DNA of 64,000 bases from Bacteroidota bacterium (GCA_029262855.1 JAJCYP010000049.1:62001-126000), one strand, 5' to 3'. Shown: positions 23,893-33,333, counted from the first letter of the stretch. Numbers and translations are program-made. Notes: generated by a model from the sequence alone, not told the origin.

Positions 23893-25377
23893 TACCGACT
23901 CCAGAAGGGGCACCGCCCGTCGCTCGGCGTCCCACTCCTCTACAGAGGCATCGCCATCGGTCGAGAGCAGAATCTCCATCCCCCGGGAGCCCCAGTCGGT
24001 GACCTCCACATTCGTCACTGTCCCGCGCCGGCCCCGCTCGAGGTATTCGGCCATCCGGAGAAACGCCGACATCCACCGCAGGGCCGGGAGATCTGCCCCT
24101 CCGAGAAGCCTCCGGTACCCTCCGGGAGTTGGTGTGCCTTTCCGATGGTACCGGGTCAAGAGGGCAACCAGGGCGGTTTCCCTTGCCGTGTATCCGGGAA
24201 GACCGTTGAGCGTGATCAGATACTGCGAATGTCGATGGTGGTCATGATAGCCTAGGACGCCCCCGACGTCGTGCAGGATCGCAGCCGCCTCGAGCAGTTT
24301 CCGATATGACGCGTCCAGGCCGTGTCGCCCGGCGAGGTCATCGAACAGCCGGGTCGCCAGATGGCGGACCCGTTCGGCGTGATCCCGATGCAGTCCGTAC
24401 CGCCACGCGAGAATATCCACCGACAGCGCTCGAAGTTCGTCCCCCTTCGGAGGCGTATCGCCGTGAAGATGGCCCAGTAACAGGCCCTCGCGAAGACCGT
24501 TCACGGAGGTGTGACATCGTGTGGCGCCAACCCGACGCATCACCTCCTGAAGCACCAACGAGCCGGCCGGAAGGATATCGGCGCGGTCCGGATTCAGACC
24601 GGGAATGCGAGCCCGCCTGGCGAGACTCACCGAGAGCATCTGCTCAATCAACTCGTCCACCCTCTCGGCCGAGATCTGAAAGCCGCGAAGCGTGGGGAGC
24701 GGCCAACCGAGCTGTGCGTGCTCCATGTAGCCCAGATTCCGGATTGAGCCCCCGAGCCCGGCGATTTCCTCCTCGGGACCGAGCGGTCCCAGCCACTCCA
24801 CGGAATCGAGCATCTCGTTGATATGTGACCGCAGGGCCCCGACCTCGTCCGCCGTGGGCGTATCCGACATTCGAAAGAGTTCTGTGAGGCGAAGGGCCCC
24901 GAGCGGTAGCGACACACCATCGAACCAGCGTCCGTCCCGCACGCGGCTGACCTGGGCGCTGCCTCCTCCAATGTCCAGGACAATTCCGGTCTCAAGAGGC
25001 ACCTCCCCCAGGACCCCAAGCACACCCAGTCTCGCCTCCTCCTCGCTGGACAAAACCCGCAACTCCCAGCCGGACGCCTCCCTGGCACGCCTCAGGAAGT
25101 CAGGCCCGTTGGCGGCGTCCCTGACCGCACTGGTGGCCGTGGCAATGACGGTGTCCACCCCCACGTTCTCACAGAAGCGTCGAAACAGCCGCAGTACGGC
25201 GATGCCTCGCTGCACGGCCTGACGCGCCATGCCGTCGGCCGTCATCCCGGCCCTCAGCCGTACCACCTCCCGAATCTCGTCTTCCAGATACCAGCCACCA
25301 TCTCCCAGCAGCCGAAAGACCACCAGGCGACCGGTATTCGATCCCATATCGACGACGGCTACTCTTTTGGGGGCCAT
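23848..25377 (-). CDS. Ppx/GppA family exopolyphosphatase / guanosine pentaphosphate phosphatase
   Basis: 509 aa, the normal length for the family. The N-terminal actin-like ASKHA domain has 'VVDMGSNTGRLVVF', 'VIATATSAVRDAANG', 'VLSSEEEARLG' and 'TGIVLDIGGGSAQV' (phosphate-binding Gly-rich loop). The C-terminal half (about 310-509) is the HD-like helical domain with 'AAAILHDVGGVLGYHDHH' supplying His-Asp. It hydrolyses polyphosphate or pppGpp in the cytoplasm; which one cannot be decided by sequence alone. Elsewhere in the window a polyphosphate glucokinase gene (46938-47693) suggests polyphosphate is actively used. The 3' end overlaps the LytTR gene by 45 bp, convergently. Confidence 0.92.
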   Translation of the reverse strand: MAPKRVAVVDMGSNTGRLVVFRLLGDGGWYLEDEIREVVRLRAGMTADGMARQAVQRGIAVLRLFRRFCENVGVDTVIATATSAVRDAANGPDFLRRAREASGWELRVLSSEEEARLGVLGVLGEVPLETGIVLDIGGGSAQVSRVRDGRWFDGVSLPLGALRLTELFRMSDTPTADEVGALRSHINEMLDSVEWLGPLGPEEEIAGLGGSIRNLGYMEHAQLGWPLPTLRGFQISAERVDELIEQMLSVSLARRARIPGLNPDRADILPAGSLVLQEVMRRVGATRCHTSVNGLREGLLLGHLHGDTPPKGDELRALSVDILAWRYGLHRDHAERVRHLATRLFDDLAGRHGLDASYRKLLEAAAILHDVGGVLGYHDHHRHSQYLITLNGLPGYTARETALVALLTRYHRKGTPTPGGYRRLLGGADLPALRWMSAFLRMAEYLERGRRGTVTNVEVTDWGSRGMEILLSTDGDASVEEWDAERRAVPLLESVSGARVRMSVLQSGA

Positions 25378-25445
25378 GCACTTGGATGGGTTACGGCGGC
25401 GACCTCGCGGCCCGGCTCGCCGGCAGGCTGCACGCCTGGTCCGGC

Positions 25446-27236
25446 CTACCTCCTCTCGAAGTAGAAGAGCCCCCCCGACACCCCTCCGACGAACAGATCT
25501 TCGTCCCCGTCTCCATCCATGTCGGCGAACTCGGGGGTTGCCAGCACGGGCGTCGGAATGTCCAGCGCGCCCCGAGCCTCAAAGACCGGTTGGCGGACAG
25601 ACCCGGTGTTCTCGAACATCAGTATCCCGTCGAGCTCACTGCCAACGAACAGGTCGAGGTCCCCATCGGAGTCCCAATCCGAAAACACGGGGACGCTTCG
25701 GCGACCGACGTCGATGTCCAGGTACTCGTCGGAGACCAGCTCAAAATTCGGAGCAGTGGCCGACCCAACATTGCGGTAGAAGTTCAGCGTGCCTGATGCC
25801 TCACCAATGAACAGGTCCAGGTCACCGTCGGCATCGATATCCGCCAGCGTCGGCGCACTGTTGGAGCCACGCGTCAACTGCAGGTATTTCGACTTCACAT
25901 GGGTGTAGCCCTCACCGTCGTTGCGGAAATAGGCCACGTCGCGGTTCCACTTCCCGACCAGGAGATCAACGTCTCCATCCCCGTCCAAATCACCGGGTGC
26001 GACGGTCTGGTGGAACGTGTCTGCCAGCGCAATGAAATCTCGACCGACCATGGACGGACTCGCGACCGAGCCCACGTTCTCCCACAGGTAGACCCGCCCG
26101 GCACTGTTGTCATCGGGGAGGATCTTGTTGGCAACCGTCAGGTCAAGGTCGCCGTCGCCATCGATGTCAAATACCCGAGGCACGCTATCCGAGCCCACGT
26201 CCAGCATGGGAATAAGACGTGACGTCCGATTCTCAAAGACCCCGTTCTCGGTCTGTTCGAGAAAATACAGGTTCTCGACGGTCGATGAGTTGGCATTGAA
26301 GGCACCACCGAGGACGCCAACGGCCATGTCCATGTCTCCGTCCCCATCGATGTCTCCGGTTGAGGGCGCATTGTACCCGCTGGTCTCAAGCGCTTCATTG
26401 AGCGGGAACGGTGTCGGCTCTCCACGCATGGAGGGCTGGGTGCGGCTGCCGCGATTACGAAGGAGCAAAACGCCGGCCTCGAAAAAATCACCCCAGAAAA
26501 GGTCTTCGTCCCCGTCGCCATCCATGTCGCCGAAGGTCATGGTGTTGGCGCCGTGGCGGGACTGACGCTCACCGATGATTTCGATGTCCTCAAACCGGTC
26601 GGTGACGAGCTGGAATTGCGGCACCATGTTGTCGTCATAGCCCACGGCCTCGAACCGCTTGACCATACCGGTGACAAGCCCGACAAAGAGATCCAGGTTG
26701 CCGTCCCCATCGATGTCGGTCAGGTTCGGGATATTCTGCCGATCCGAGAAGAGCGGCTTCCCATCGGCCATCATCAGGGTATCCACGGCCAACTCGAACT
26801 GCGGAGTCTCGGCCGAACCCTCGTTCCGGAAGTACCGGATATGGCTGAACCGCTGCTCCGCCATCAAGTCGTGATCGCCGTCTTTGTCGACGTCCGCAAA
26901 CCGGTACCACTCGCCGATGTCCAGGTCCTGGTAGTGATCGGTTCTCCAGATGTACTCGCCGCCGGTCCGCTCGAAAAAGCGCAGCATCCCGGACTCTTCC
27001 TGAATGAAGAGATCCAGGTCTCCGTCTGCGTCGATGTCCACATACTGGGGACGCGGCACGTTGAAACCGCCCAGAAAGGGCTGCGACAGCTCCTGGCCGT
27101 CCAGTGAAACGACTGGAAACGGTCCCACAACACGGGCAAAGTCGGAAGCCTGCTCCGAGTCTGCGGGCGTCAGGACGGATGTCCCCGCGGCACAGCCGGC
27201 CAGGACAAACAGGGAGGCAATCGCCAATCTCATCAT
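25446..27236 (-). CDS. FG-GAP/VCBS repeat lipoprotein with ten Ca-binding loops
   Basis: 596 aa. A lipoprotein signal ('LAIASLFVLAGC', Cys15) precedes a beta-propeller-like body carrying ten acidic loops of DxDxDGDxD type, for example 'DIDADGDLDLFIQ', 'DVDKDGDHDLM', 'DIDGDGNLDLFVG', 'DMDGDGDEDLFWG' and 'DLDGDGDVDLLVG'. Such integrin-alpha-like repeats bind Ca2+ and are common in surface proteins of marine FCB bacteria; the role is usually structural or adhesive. Start at the first of two Met codons, overlapping the stop of the YVTN propeller gene upstream by 4 bp, so the two lipoproteins are co-translated and probably form a surface pair. No enzyme domain is seen. Confidence 0.9.
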   Translation of the reverse strand: MMRLAIASLFVLAGCAAGTSVLTPADSEQASDFARVVGPFPVVSLDGQELSQPFLGGFNVPRPQYVDIDADGDLDLFIQEESGMLRFFERTGGEYIWRTDHYQDLDIGEWYRFADVDKDGDHDLMAEQRFSHIRYFRNEGSAETPQFELAVDTLMMADGKPLFSDRQNIPNLTDIDGDGNLDLFVGLVTGMVKRFEAVGYDDNMVPQFQLVTDRFEDIEIIGERQSRHGANTMTFGDMDGDGDEDLFWGDFFEAGVLLLRNRGSRTQPSMRGEPTPFPLNEALETSGYNAPSTGDIDGDGDMDMAVGVLGGAFNANSSTVENLYFLEQTENGVFENRTSRLIPMLDVGSDSVPRVFDIDGDGDLDLTVANKILPDDNSAGRVYLWENVGSVASPSMVGRDFIALADTFHQTVAPGDLDGDGDVDLLVGKWNRDVAYFRNDGEGYTHVKSKYLQLTRGSNSAPTLADIDADGDLDLFIGEASGTLNFYRNVGSATAPNFELVSDEYLDIDVGRRSVPVFSDWDSDGDLDLFVGSELDGILMFENTGSVRQPVFEARGALDIPTPVLATPEFADMDGDGDEDLFVGGVSGGLFYFERR

Positions 27237-28309
27237 CGGGTCACGCCCCGGCTGCCGACTCCACTGGGCATTGCGCCCACCTCGATCACCTTGGCAATCT
27301 CATTCGTTGCGGTGTCGATCACCACGAGGTGCCCGTTGTGGGACATCCCGGCCATGTTCATTCCGCCCGACCCAGTGTTCTGCTGCGAGATGTAGACATA
27401 GCGGCCGTCCGCCGATATCGCGCTGCCATGCGGCTGGGCCATTCCCTCGCCGGCAATCGTTGCCGATATCTGGCCGTTGCGGATATCGACAACCGTCACC
27501 GTGTTCGCGCCCTTGTTGCCCAAATAGGCGTGATACCCATCGGCTCCAAAAATGGGGTGCCAGGGCCGGGATCCGACCTCGATTTCGCTCCGAACCGAGA
27601 CCTCGGGCAGCGCCGAGAGGTCGAGGAAGAACAGTTTGTTGGTCAACTCTCCGCCTACGATGGCCGTGTTTCCGTCGGGCGAAATGGCGAACTGCACGAG
27701 CGTATGGATGTCGCCGTCAAACTCGTGAAAGGTCCCATCGCCAGAAGACTGATCCAGCACGATCATCCGGTTCTCCGCGAGGGATGCCGAAAAGACGAAG
27801 TTGCCATCCGGCGTCACAGCCAGGGCATGCGGACGTGGGAAGAACACATCCACCTCATCCATATCCATCGAACCGCGCGTGATCACGCCAATGCTCTGGG
27901 GCGGGTTGACGGCGCTCATGGACCGACCCACGTAGAGCACGTCGTCTGTGTAGTTCAGGGCCATCATCCCGGGGACCTGAAACTCGGCGGAGCCCACCAC
28001 CTCGTTGGCCCGATTGAACTTTAGCACGCGATTCGCCCCGATCATCGACAGGTACCAGTGGGATCCGTCAGGCTCGACCACCACGTGGTGCGGCTTGGCG
28101 TTCTCGGGATAGCCCATCGTCTTGAGGTCGACGGTGGCAACTACCTCGTTGAGGGAAGCGTCGATGACAGACACGGTGGCCTCGCCCTGATTGCAGACGT
28201 AGATGTAGTCCGGGCCCGCGTCGGCGGTCATCTGGGAGGCACTGGCGCAGCCGCTCAGGACGGCGACAGTCAACAGCAGGAAGCTGGCAAAGAAAATTTT
28301 CATCGGCAT
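27233..28309 (-). CDS. YVTN-type beta-propeller lipoprotein
   Basis: 358 aa. The signal 'FFASFLLLTVAVLSGC' ends at a lipidated Cys. The rest is a seven-bladed YVTN/surface-antigen-type propeller with blades such as 'YIYVCNQGEATVSVIDASLN', 'PHHVVVEPDGSHWYLSMIGA', 'PHALAVTPDGNFVFSASLAE' and 'GYHAYLGNKGANTVTVVDIR'. A Met/His-rich loop near the C-terminus, 'SGGMNMAGMSHNGHLVV', is unusual for these propellers and looks like a possible copper or other soft-metal site. It is translationally coupled to the FG-GAP lipoprotein that follows. Function unknown; YVTN proteins often act as periplasmic scaffolds or metal-reductase accessory proteins. Confidence 0.88.
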   Translation of the reverse strand: MPMKIFFASFLLLTVAVLSGCASASQMTADAGPDYIYVCNQGEATVSVIDASLNEVVATVDLKTMGYPENAKPHHVVVEPDGSHWYLSMIGANRVLKFNRANEVVGSAEFQVPGMMALNYTDDVLYVGRSMSAVNPPQSIGVITRGSMDMDEVDVFFPRPHALAVTPDGNFVFSASLAENRMIVLDQSSGDGTFHEFDGDIHTLVQFAISPDGNTAIVGGELTNKLFFLDLSALPEVSVRSEIEVGSRPWHPIFGADGYHAYLGNKGANTVTVVDIRNGQISATIAGEGMAQPHGSAISADGRYVYISQQNTGSGGMNMAGMSHNGHLVVIDTATNEIAKVIEVGAMPSGVGSRGVTR

Positions 28310-28390
28310 TTATGGGGGTTCAGGGTACCCGACAAAACGAGTCCGCTCAGAAGAAGATGCGCCGCCGCTCGGATCACATCGAACGCGATT

Positions 28391-29866
28391 TTAAGGAAGA
28401 GCCGGGGCGGGGTATGTAGGGGAATCCCGTTTTGCCGCGTTGAGAAGCTCTCGTGCCCCGGCGGCGGCACCGGTCGCGATACCAAACATGAACATCGGAT
28501 CGTTGATGTAGAAGGGGTTCGAGGTGATGGCCGAGATGACGAGCGATATCAGAATACCGGCCACGCCGAGGTTGGTCAGACGGAGAAAGAGGGCCCCTTC
28601 TGCCCGGTAGCCCTTGATGGCATGCCAGATGGCGGAACCCCAGAAGTAGAGCACCATGCCCAGGCCCCAGATGCCGAATTTGTACCAGAGCGCCACGTAC
28701 CCGTTGTGGAGGAAAGTGGTCACGTGGTGGAAGGGTGGCAGAAACGTCAGATCCCAGAAACTGAAGGGGACCCCCATTCCGTAGCCCAGAACGGGGTTTT
28801 CCCAGACCTTCTCCATCACGACCGCCGTCTCTCGGAAACGGTTGATGAGCGAAATGTCGGTCGTGGCCGCACTTCCAATCGACAGCACGCGGTCCAATAG
28901 ACCGGTCGCGACCAGTATGAACACGTCCCCCAGCACCAGATAGCCCAGCACCACGATACCGGCAACCGAGGCCGCCCCAATCCCGAACAGGCGAACACGT
29001 TGGCGGCCGGGCATAACGAGGAGCAGCACTATGCACGCCCCCGCGAAGGCGACCCAGTATCCCCGGCTCTGGGAGATGATCATACCGGCAAAGAACACGG
29101 CAAAGACCGATCCTGCCAACCGGGCTGAACGCAATTTGGGCGCGTGAAGGAGAAACACCAGGCTCACGAACAGGGGCACCATGAGGATGCTGGTGTTCGT
29201 CACGGCCCGGCCGCGGGTCACCTGCCACGCGTAGGCGGCATCCAACAGGATCTCCTGGTAGTTGAGCACGTTCCGCGTAAAAACCCAGAGGGCGAGAATC
29301 AGGACGGCGGCCATCACGGCGTGAAGGCCGTACCGGTGACGGCTCACCACCTCTCGCACCGGGAAGTAGAGCGCAAAGAACGAGAGGCTCAGCCATTCTC
29401 CGATGTAGAAGCGCAGATCTCCCCCGAAGAGCAGTGTCAGACCCACAGAGGCCGTCGCCAGTACCAGAAATACGGCCAGGACACGTGACTCTCTCGTCTC
29501 GAAAATCGGTTCGCGATAGAGAAATATCCGTGTCAGAAACCAGTGTCCGAGAAACGCCAGGTAGTACAGTCCGTAGATGACCTCGGTCGGCTGCGTGCCT
29601 TCCTCGAAGCCGGCAATCAGAGCAAATCCAAGAATCAGCGTACACAGATTCAGCACCGGGTGCTGGAAGAGCCAGCAGGCTCCGACGGCGGCGATCACAA
29701 AGCCCAGAAAAAGCAGCAACAGCGTCACGGACTTCCAGACCGCAAACAACACGATCACTAGGCCCATACCCAATGCCAGTTGAAGGACCAACAGACCCAG
29801 CGCGCGAAAGACGTCCGGCTGCAGCGGATCGCGGATCGCTTGGTATAAGGCTCTCGTGGCAGTCAA
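28391..29866 (-). CDS. O-antigen ligase / Wzy-like polymerase family membrane protein
   Basis: About 491 aa if the TTG at 29866 is used. The frame continues to 30073, but that part is antisense to the divergent gene; an ATG at 29767 would cut into the first helix. About eleven to twelve transmembrane helices are visible, with the Wzy_C-type loop containing 'INRFRETAVVMEKVWENPVL', 'GYGMGVPFSFWD' and 'TFLHNGYVALWYKFGIWGLG' (conserved His in 'LHNGY', typical of O-antigen ligases). The enzyme would join or polymerise surface polysaccharide at the outer face of the inner membrane. Its neighbours, two methyltransferases and a T9SS cargo, fit a surface-glycan region. Confidence 0.84.
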   Translation of the reverse strand: MTATRALYQAIRDPLQPDVFRALGLLVLQLALGMGLVIVLFAVWKSVTLLLLFLGFVIAAVGACWLFQHPVLNLCTLILGFALIAGFEEGTQPTEVIYGLYYLAFLGHWFLTRIFLYREPIFETRESRVLAVFLVLATASVGLTLLFGGDLRFYIGEWLSLSFFALYFPVREVVSRHRYGLHAVMAAVLILALWVFTRNVLNYQEILLDAAYAWQVTRGRAVTNTSILMVPLFVSLVFLLHAPKLRSARLAGSVFAVFFAGMIISQSRGYWVAFAGACIVLLLVMPGRQRVRLFGIGAASVAGIVVLGYLVLGDVFILVATGLLDRVLSIGSAATTDISLINRFRETAVVMEKVWENPVLGYGMGVPFSFWDLTFLPPFHHVTTFLHNGYVALWYKFGIWGLGMVLYFWGSAIWHAIKGYRAEGALFLRLTNLGVAGILISLVISAITSNPFYINDPMFMFGIATGAAAGARELLNAAKRDSPTYPAPALP

Positions 29867-29879
29867 TGGAGGCGCGTAA

Positions 29880-32306
29880 ATGAGGGGTCTTGGCAGACGG
29901 TCCGTTCCAGCAGCCCGCAAGGTAAAGCCGACGGCCCAAATCGTTCCGGCCGCCGCAGTGCTTCTGCTGGTTTCCGGGTTGCTTTGGGGTTTTCCGTCAC
30001 CCGACAGGATCGCCGCAGCCACCTTGCCGGCCCCGGCCCCGCCCTCCAATCTCGTCGCCGTTCCCGCCAGCACGGGGATCTATCTCCAGTGGGATGCCAG
30101 CCCAACGCCTGCCACGGACATTTCCGAATACCGACTCGAGCGATTTCGGGAGGGCGACTCGGCCGCGGTCATCATCCAACGGCTTCCTGCCGGGCGCCTG
30201 TCCCACTTCGATTCGACCGGACTGGGCGGCATTCCTTATCGCTACCGGGTCCGCGCTCGTGACTGGTTTCTGAACGACAGTCCCTGGTCGAACCCGGTTG
30301 TCGCCACCTACAGGGACGCTGTCCTCCCCAGTCGTCCGGACAGCATATCTGTTACCGGAAATCCCCAGGGGCTGTTTGTAGATTGGGCGCCAGTGCGCGA
30401 AGAGGACCTGGCGGGCTACCGGGTTTATCGCGCCACTCAGGGATCGGCCTGGCAACTGCTTGCGGAACCCGCCCAGTCCGAGTATCTCGACCGCTCCGCG
30501 GAGACGGCCATACCGTATCTCTACGCGTCCACAGCCCTGGATTTTTCGGGGAACGAAAGCGTGCGTTCCGATACGGCGCGCGGCGTCATTCTGGATGGCG
30601 TCCCACCCGCCGCCGTCCCCGTATTCACGGCGGTCGGTGAACCCACAGGAATCAGGCTTCGGTGGCAGCCACCGGCCGATCCAGATCTCGCCGGGTTTCG
30701 CATCGCCCGGAGCACCGACCCGGTTTTCAGCGACCCGCTCGTGCAACTGGACGCGACCGCCACTGAGTTCGTGGACACCACGGCTCTCGAGCGGCACTTT
30801 TACATCTACCGCATCGCAGCGATCGATCGGAGTGGCAACGCGGGCCAGGTGGTCTTTGCCCAGGCCATTCGGCCTGATGCTTCCGCACCCGCTGCGCCGG
30901 CCGGTCTGCAGGCGGAACGATCCGATGCGGCGCTGAGGCTTTGGTGGGCGCCGAGCCCCTCGCCGGACCTGGCCTACTACCGGCTGTACCGCGAGAGTCT
31001 GATCGATACGACCCGCACCGTAACCCGCCTGGACGCGTCCATCACCGAGTACCGTACGTTCCCGTTCGGTCCCGGCCTGCCACGGCGCTACTATGTCACG
31101 GCGGTTGACAGTGCGGGCAATGAGAGCGACCGCCTGGCCACCGTCGAGACCGCCCTTGTGCCAGACTCATTTTCGCGCAGATGGCCTGATGTCGATAGTC
31201 GCTTCCGCCTGGTGGCCCTCCCAGGCGCAGCTCCGGGCGTATGGGAGTTTCCCGGCGAGAGAGGCGTCGACTGGGAAGCCCTCGACCCGCTGACGCTGGG
31301 GCCAGCCTCCCGGTCTTCCCAACCCGGAATGCCGGTCTGGGCGTGGGCTGGGCAGGTGCCCAGCGTGGCTTTGGAGGTGTCGCCGCAGGTCGTGGCCGGC
31401 GGACTGGAATTCGTCCAGACCTTGCCCGTGCGGCGAGGCTGGAATGCGCTTTCGAGTCCATTCGACATTCCGCTGGACTGGAATCTCGTGCTGGCCTGGA
31501 ACGAGGTCTCCGGCCCACTTCTCCACTACACGGGTCGTTGGGAAGAAGGTCACCTTCTGGACCCCTACGAAGGTGCCTACTGGTACAACCGGTCCGACCA
31601 GACCAGCCTCGACCTTCCGTATGCCGTGGAGCGGGTCCCGGGAGACACGCTGGTGGCCGCGCCGCCCAGAGTCGTGATCCGGGCTCGACCGGCGTCGGGT
31701 GGCGCGAGCCAGTTCGTGGAGTTGGTCCGAGGTCCTGACCTGCCGCTGCCACCTACCCCTGCCGCCCTTTCGGTACTCACATTGGAAGGCGACACGGGCG
31801 AGTCCCTCCTGAGGAAATCCGTGGCGCAGCTGCCAGGATCGCGCGCACGGCTTCGCTGGAATGGGAACGAGGAAATCATCAGAGTGGCCGTGGTGGAGCA
31901 GCCCACGGGTCTCTCCGTGCGCATCACTGATGAACTGGGAACGCCTCATCTGCTGACCGACAGCGGGACCCTGCTGAATGTTATGAGCGGCACGTTCCTG
32001 ATGGAGGTCGTGCAGTCCGGAGAAGCGCCGACTCCGCCCCAGCGGTTTGGGCTCTCCCATGTCTTCCCACGACCGGCAGCAACACAGGCGACAATGGTCT
32101 ATCAGGTCTCCGCTCCGGGCCCGATCACCCTGGAGGTCTTCGACTTGTTGGGTCGACGCGTGGCCACGCTTGAGAACCGTCAGCGGACGCCGGGACAGTA
32201 TCAGGTGCGATGGGAGCCTTCTTCAAGACTCCCGAATGGCACCTATCTGATCAGTCTGGTCGGACCGGAAGGGCGAAGTACGCAGGCGCTCCAGGTGGTG
32301 CGTTAG
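29880..32306 (+). CDS. Fibronectin type III-repeat surface protein with T9SS-type C-terminus
   Basis: 808 aa. A signal/anchor segment 'PAAAVLLLVSGLLWGF' lies at about 23-40. Four fibronectin type III domains follow at about 54-146, 150-240, 245-335 and 338-430, each opening with a 'PxxPxxLxV' strand and containing 'YRVYRA' or 'YRLYRES' type strands. A unique beta-rich region (430-725) precedes a C-terminal Por sorting domain ('GPITLEVFDLLGRRVATLEN', 'NGTYLISL', 'STQALQVVR'). It should be secreted by the type IX system and attached to the cell surface. Its start is only 13 bp from the likely start of the divergent O-antigen ligase gene. The last codons contain the 33-bp sequence that is repeated at 33371. 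Confidence 0.9.
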   Translation: MRGLGRRSVPAARKVKPTAQIVPAAAVLLLVSGLLWGFPSPDRIAAATLPAPAPPSNLVAVPASTGIYLQWDASPTPATDISEYRLERFREGDSAAVIIQRLPAGRLSHFDSTGLGGIPYRYRVRARDWFLNDSPWSNPVVATYRDAVLPSRPDSISVTGNPQGLFVDWAPVREEDLAGYRVYRATQGSAWQLLAEPAQSEYLDRSAETAIPYLYASTALDFSGNESVRSDTARGVILDGVPPAAVPVFTAVGEPTGIRLRWQPPADPDLAGFRIARSTDPVFSDPLVQLDATATEFVDTTALERHFYIYRIAAIDRSGNAGQVVFAQAIRPDASAPAAPAGLQAERSDAALRLWWAPSPSPDLAYYRLYRESLIDTTRTVTRLDASITEYRTFPFGPGLPRRYYVTAVDSAGNESDRLATVETALVPDSFSRRWPDVDSRFRLVALPGAAPGVWEFPGERGVDWEALDPLTLGPASRSSQPGMPVWAWAGQVPSVALEVSPQVVAGGLEFVQTLPVRRGWNALSSPFDIPLDWNLVLAWNEVSGPLLHYTGRWEEGHLLDPYEGAYWYNRSDQTSLDLPYAVERVPGDTLVAAPPRVVIRARPASGGASQFVELVRGPDLPLPPTPAALSVLTLEGDTGESLLRKSVAQLPGSRARLRWNGNEEIIRVAVVEQPTGLSVRITDELGTPHLLTDSGTLLNVMSGTFLMEVVQSGEAPTPPQRFGLSHVFPRPAATQATMVYQVSAPGPITLEVFDLLGRRVATLENRQRTPGQYQVRWEPSSRLPNGTYLISLVGPEGRSTQALQVVR

Positions 32307-32307
32307 A
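32275..32307. repeat. 33-bp perfect direct repeat, copy 1
   Basis: Begins 'gaagtacgcaggcgctcc' and ends 'ggtggtgcgttaga'; it comprises the last codons and stop of the fibronectin-domain gene. Identical to 33371-33403. The two copies flank the class I methyltransferase gene and a methyltransferase remnant, indicating duplication during insertion of this segment. Confidence 0.9.
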
Positions 32308-32444
32308 TGATCTGCGCATGCGTCGAAATCTCGGGCGACCGGAGTCTTGAGTCGCTGCTCACCAGCAATGGCGTCAAGTCGTTTGATCTGGCGTCGATTG
32401 ATGTAGCTTCTCAAAAACAACCAGAAACTGGTCTTCCGCGGTAA
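32307..32444 (+). pseudogene. FkbM methyltransferase remnant (45-codon frame)
   Basis: An ATG directly after the stop of the fibronectin gene opens a 45-codon frame. Its first 33 residues ('ICACVEISGDRSLESLLTS' onward) match residues 84-116 of the FkbM-like gene at 33463. At DNA level 32308-32406 aligns without gaps to 33713-33811, with 11 differences in 99 positions by my count. After that the frame runs into unrelated sequence and stops at 32442. It lacks the N-terminal and C-terminal thirds of a methyltransferase and cannot be an enzyme. It is therefore a diverged fragment of a second FkbM-type gene that once stood here. Confidence 0.8.
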
Positions 32445-33333
32445 TCCAGATGGGAGGGGTATCGGCGAGGTCGGGACTGGACGCAACGTCCACTCCGCCC
32501 CACCCCTTTCTTCTCAATCCGCGGAAAGCTGAAGGAGCAAATCTGTAGAGCAGGTTCTTAATCGTTTCGGGGAGGCGCTGTCGCAGCCCGCGAACGGAGG
32601 CGTGCGAGAAATATCGAATTTCCTGGACTGTCAATCCGCATTGGGCTGCCACGGCACGGCTCCATCTGGGGCTCAGGAAGCTCAGGTGCTCCGGAAGTGC
32701 GCAATACCAATATCTCCCACCCATGAGTCTCCAGGAGCGCGAGTCTAGATTTCCGGTGCTCAGTACAAGTTTTCCGCCCGGCTTGAGCAGCTCGGATAGT
32801 CGGGCAAGGAAGCTCACTGGGGCAGCCAAATGCTCGATGATATCGAATGCCACTATGGCATCGTAGCACGTGCCCCCTGAAATCTCGTCAGCATCGGACC
32901 CCACCATAGTAATCCCAGCTTCCTGGGCGACACGGGCGGCTTCAGAGTTAAGTTCGATACCGAACAACTGCCAGGCTTCTGAGTCCCGATTGACAAAATT
33001 GAGGAACGCGCCGTCAAAGCAACCGACATCCAGGAGGCTTCCTCTGCTTCTACCGTCCAAGAGGATTCGGCGTGCTGCTACCCAATCGGGCCGGGATTCT
33101 GGGTCGTAGGTCCAAACCGCGAACTCAGCTGCCTGGTAGTACTCATTGAGCTCATGCTTCGGCAATTGCGGCCACTTGAAGCCGACGTAGCAGGTTTGGC
33201 ACCGAAACAGGCTGCCTCCCGGCAAGGGCGACTCCAAGGGTCGGCCAGCAAAGACGTAGCCATGGGGGATGTCTCCGATGAGTTCAGTGCTATCCGAATG
33301 ACAGGACGGACAGGTTTGTGTGGCGGTTGTCAT
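32374..33333 (-). CDS. Zinc-ribbon class I SAM-dependent methyltransferase, chimeric C-terminus
   Basis: 319 aa from the ATG at 33333 ('MTTATQTCPSCHS'). The frame is open to 33432, but that extension is only the antisense of the 33-bp repeat. An N-terminal zinc ribbon (Cys8-x2-Cys11 and 'FRCQTC') leads into a Rossmann fold with SAM motif I 'SLLDVGCFDGAFL', 'YDAIVAFDIIEHLAAP' and 'LKPGGKLVLSTGN'. Enzymes with this layout methylate nucleotide-sugar or glycan substrates. The last dozen residues ('KLHQSTPDQTT') are encoded by the antisense of the FkbM remnant, so the original C-terminus was replaced. GC is low (26/60 at 32941-33000), pointing to transfer. Confidence 0.86.
   Translation of the reverse strand: MTTATQTCPSCHSDSTELIGDIPHGYVFAGRPLESPLPGGSLFRCQTCYVGFKWPQLPKHELNEYYQAAEFAVWTYDPESRPDWVAARRILLDGRSRGSLLDVGCFDGAFLNFVNRDSEAWQLFGIELNSEAARVAQEAGITMVGSDADEISGGTCYDAIVAFDIIEHLAAPVSFLARLSELLKPGGKLVLSTGNLDSRSWRLMGGRYWYCALPEHLSFLSPRWSRAVAAQCGLTVQEIRYFSHASVRGLRQRLPETIKNLLYRFAPSAFRGLRRKGWGGVDVASSPDLADTPPIWITAEDQFLVVFEKLHQSTPDQTT

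Noticed and set aside
28374-29939. 521-codon minus-strand frame overlapping the O-antigen ligase gene in another frame
   Set aside because: The overlapping frame encodes a clear multi-helix O-antigen ligase; this frame is Arg/Gly-rich without membrane helices or motifs.
32223-32486. Minus-strand small frame at the first 33-bp repeat
   Set aside because: It is created only by the repeat plus remnant sequence; the same peptide segment appears at both repeat copies, so it is a by-product of the duplication.
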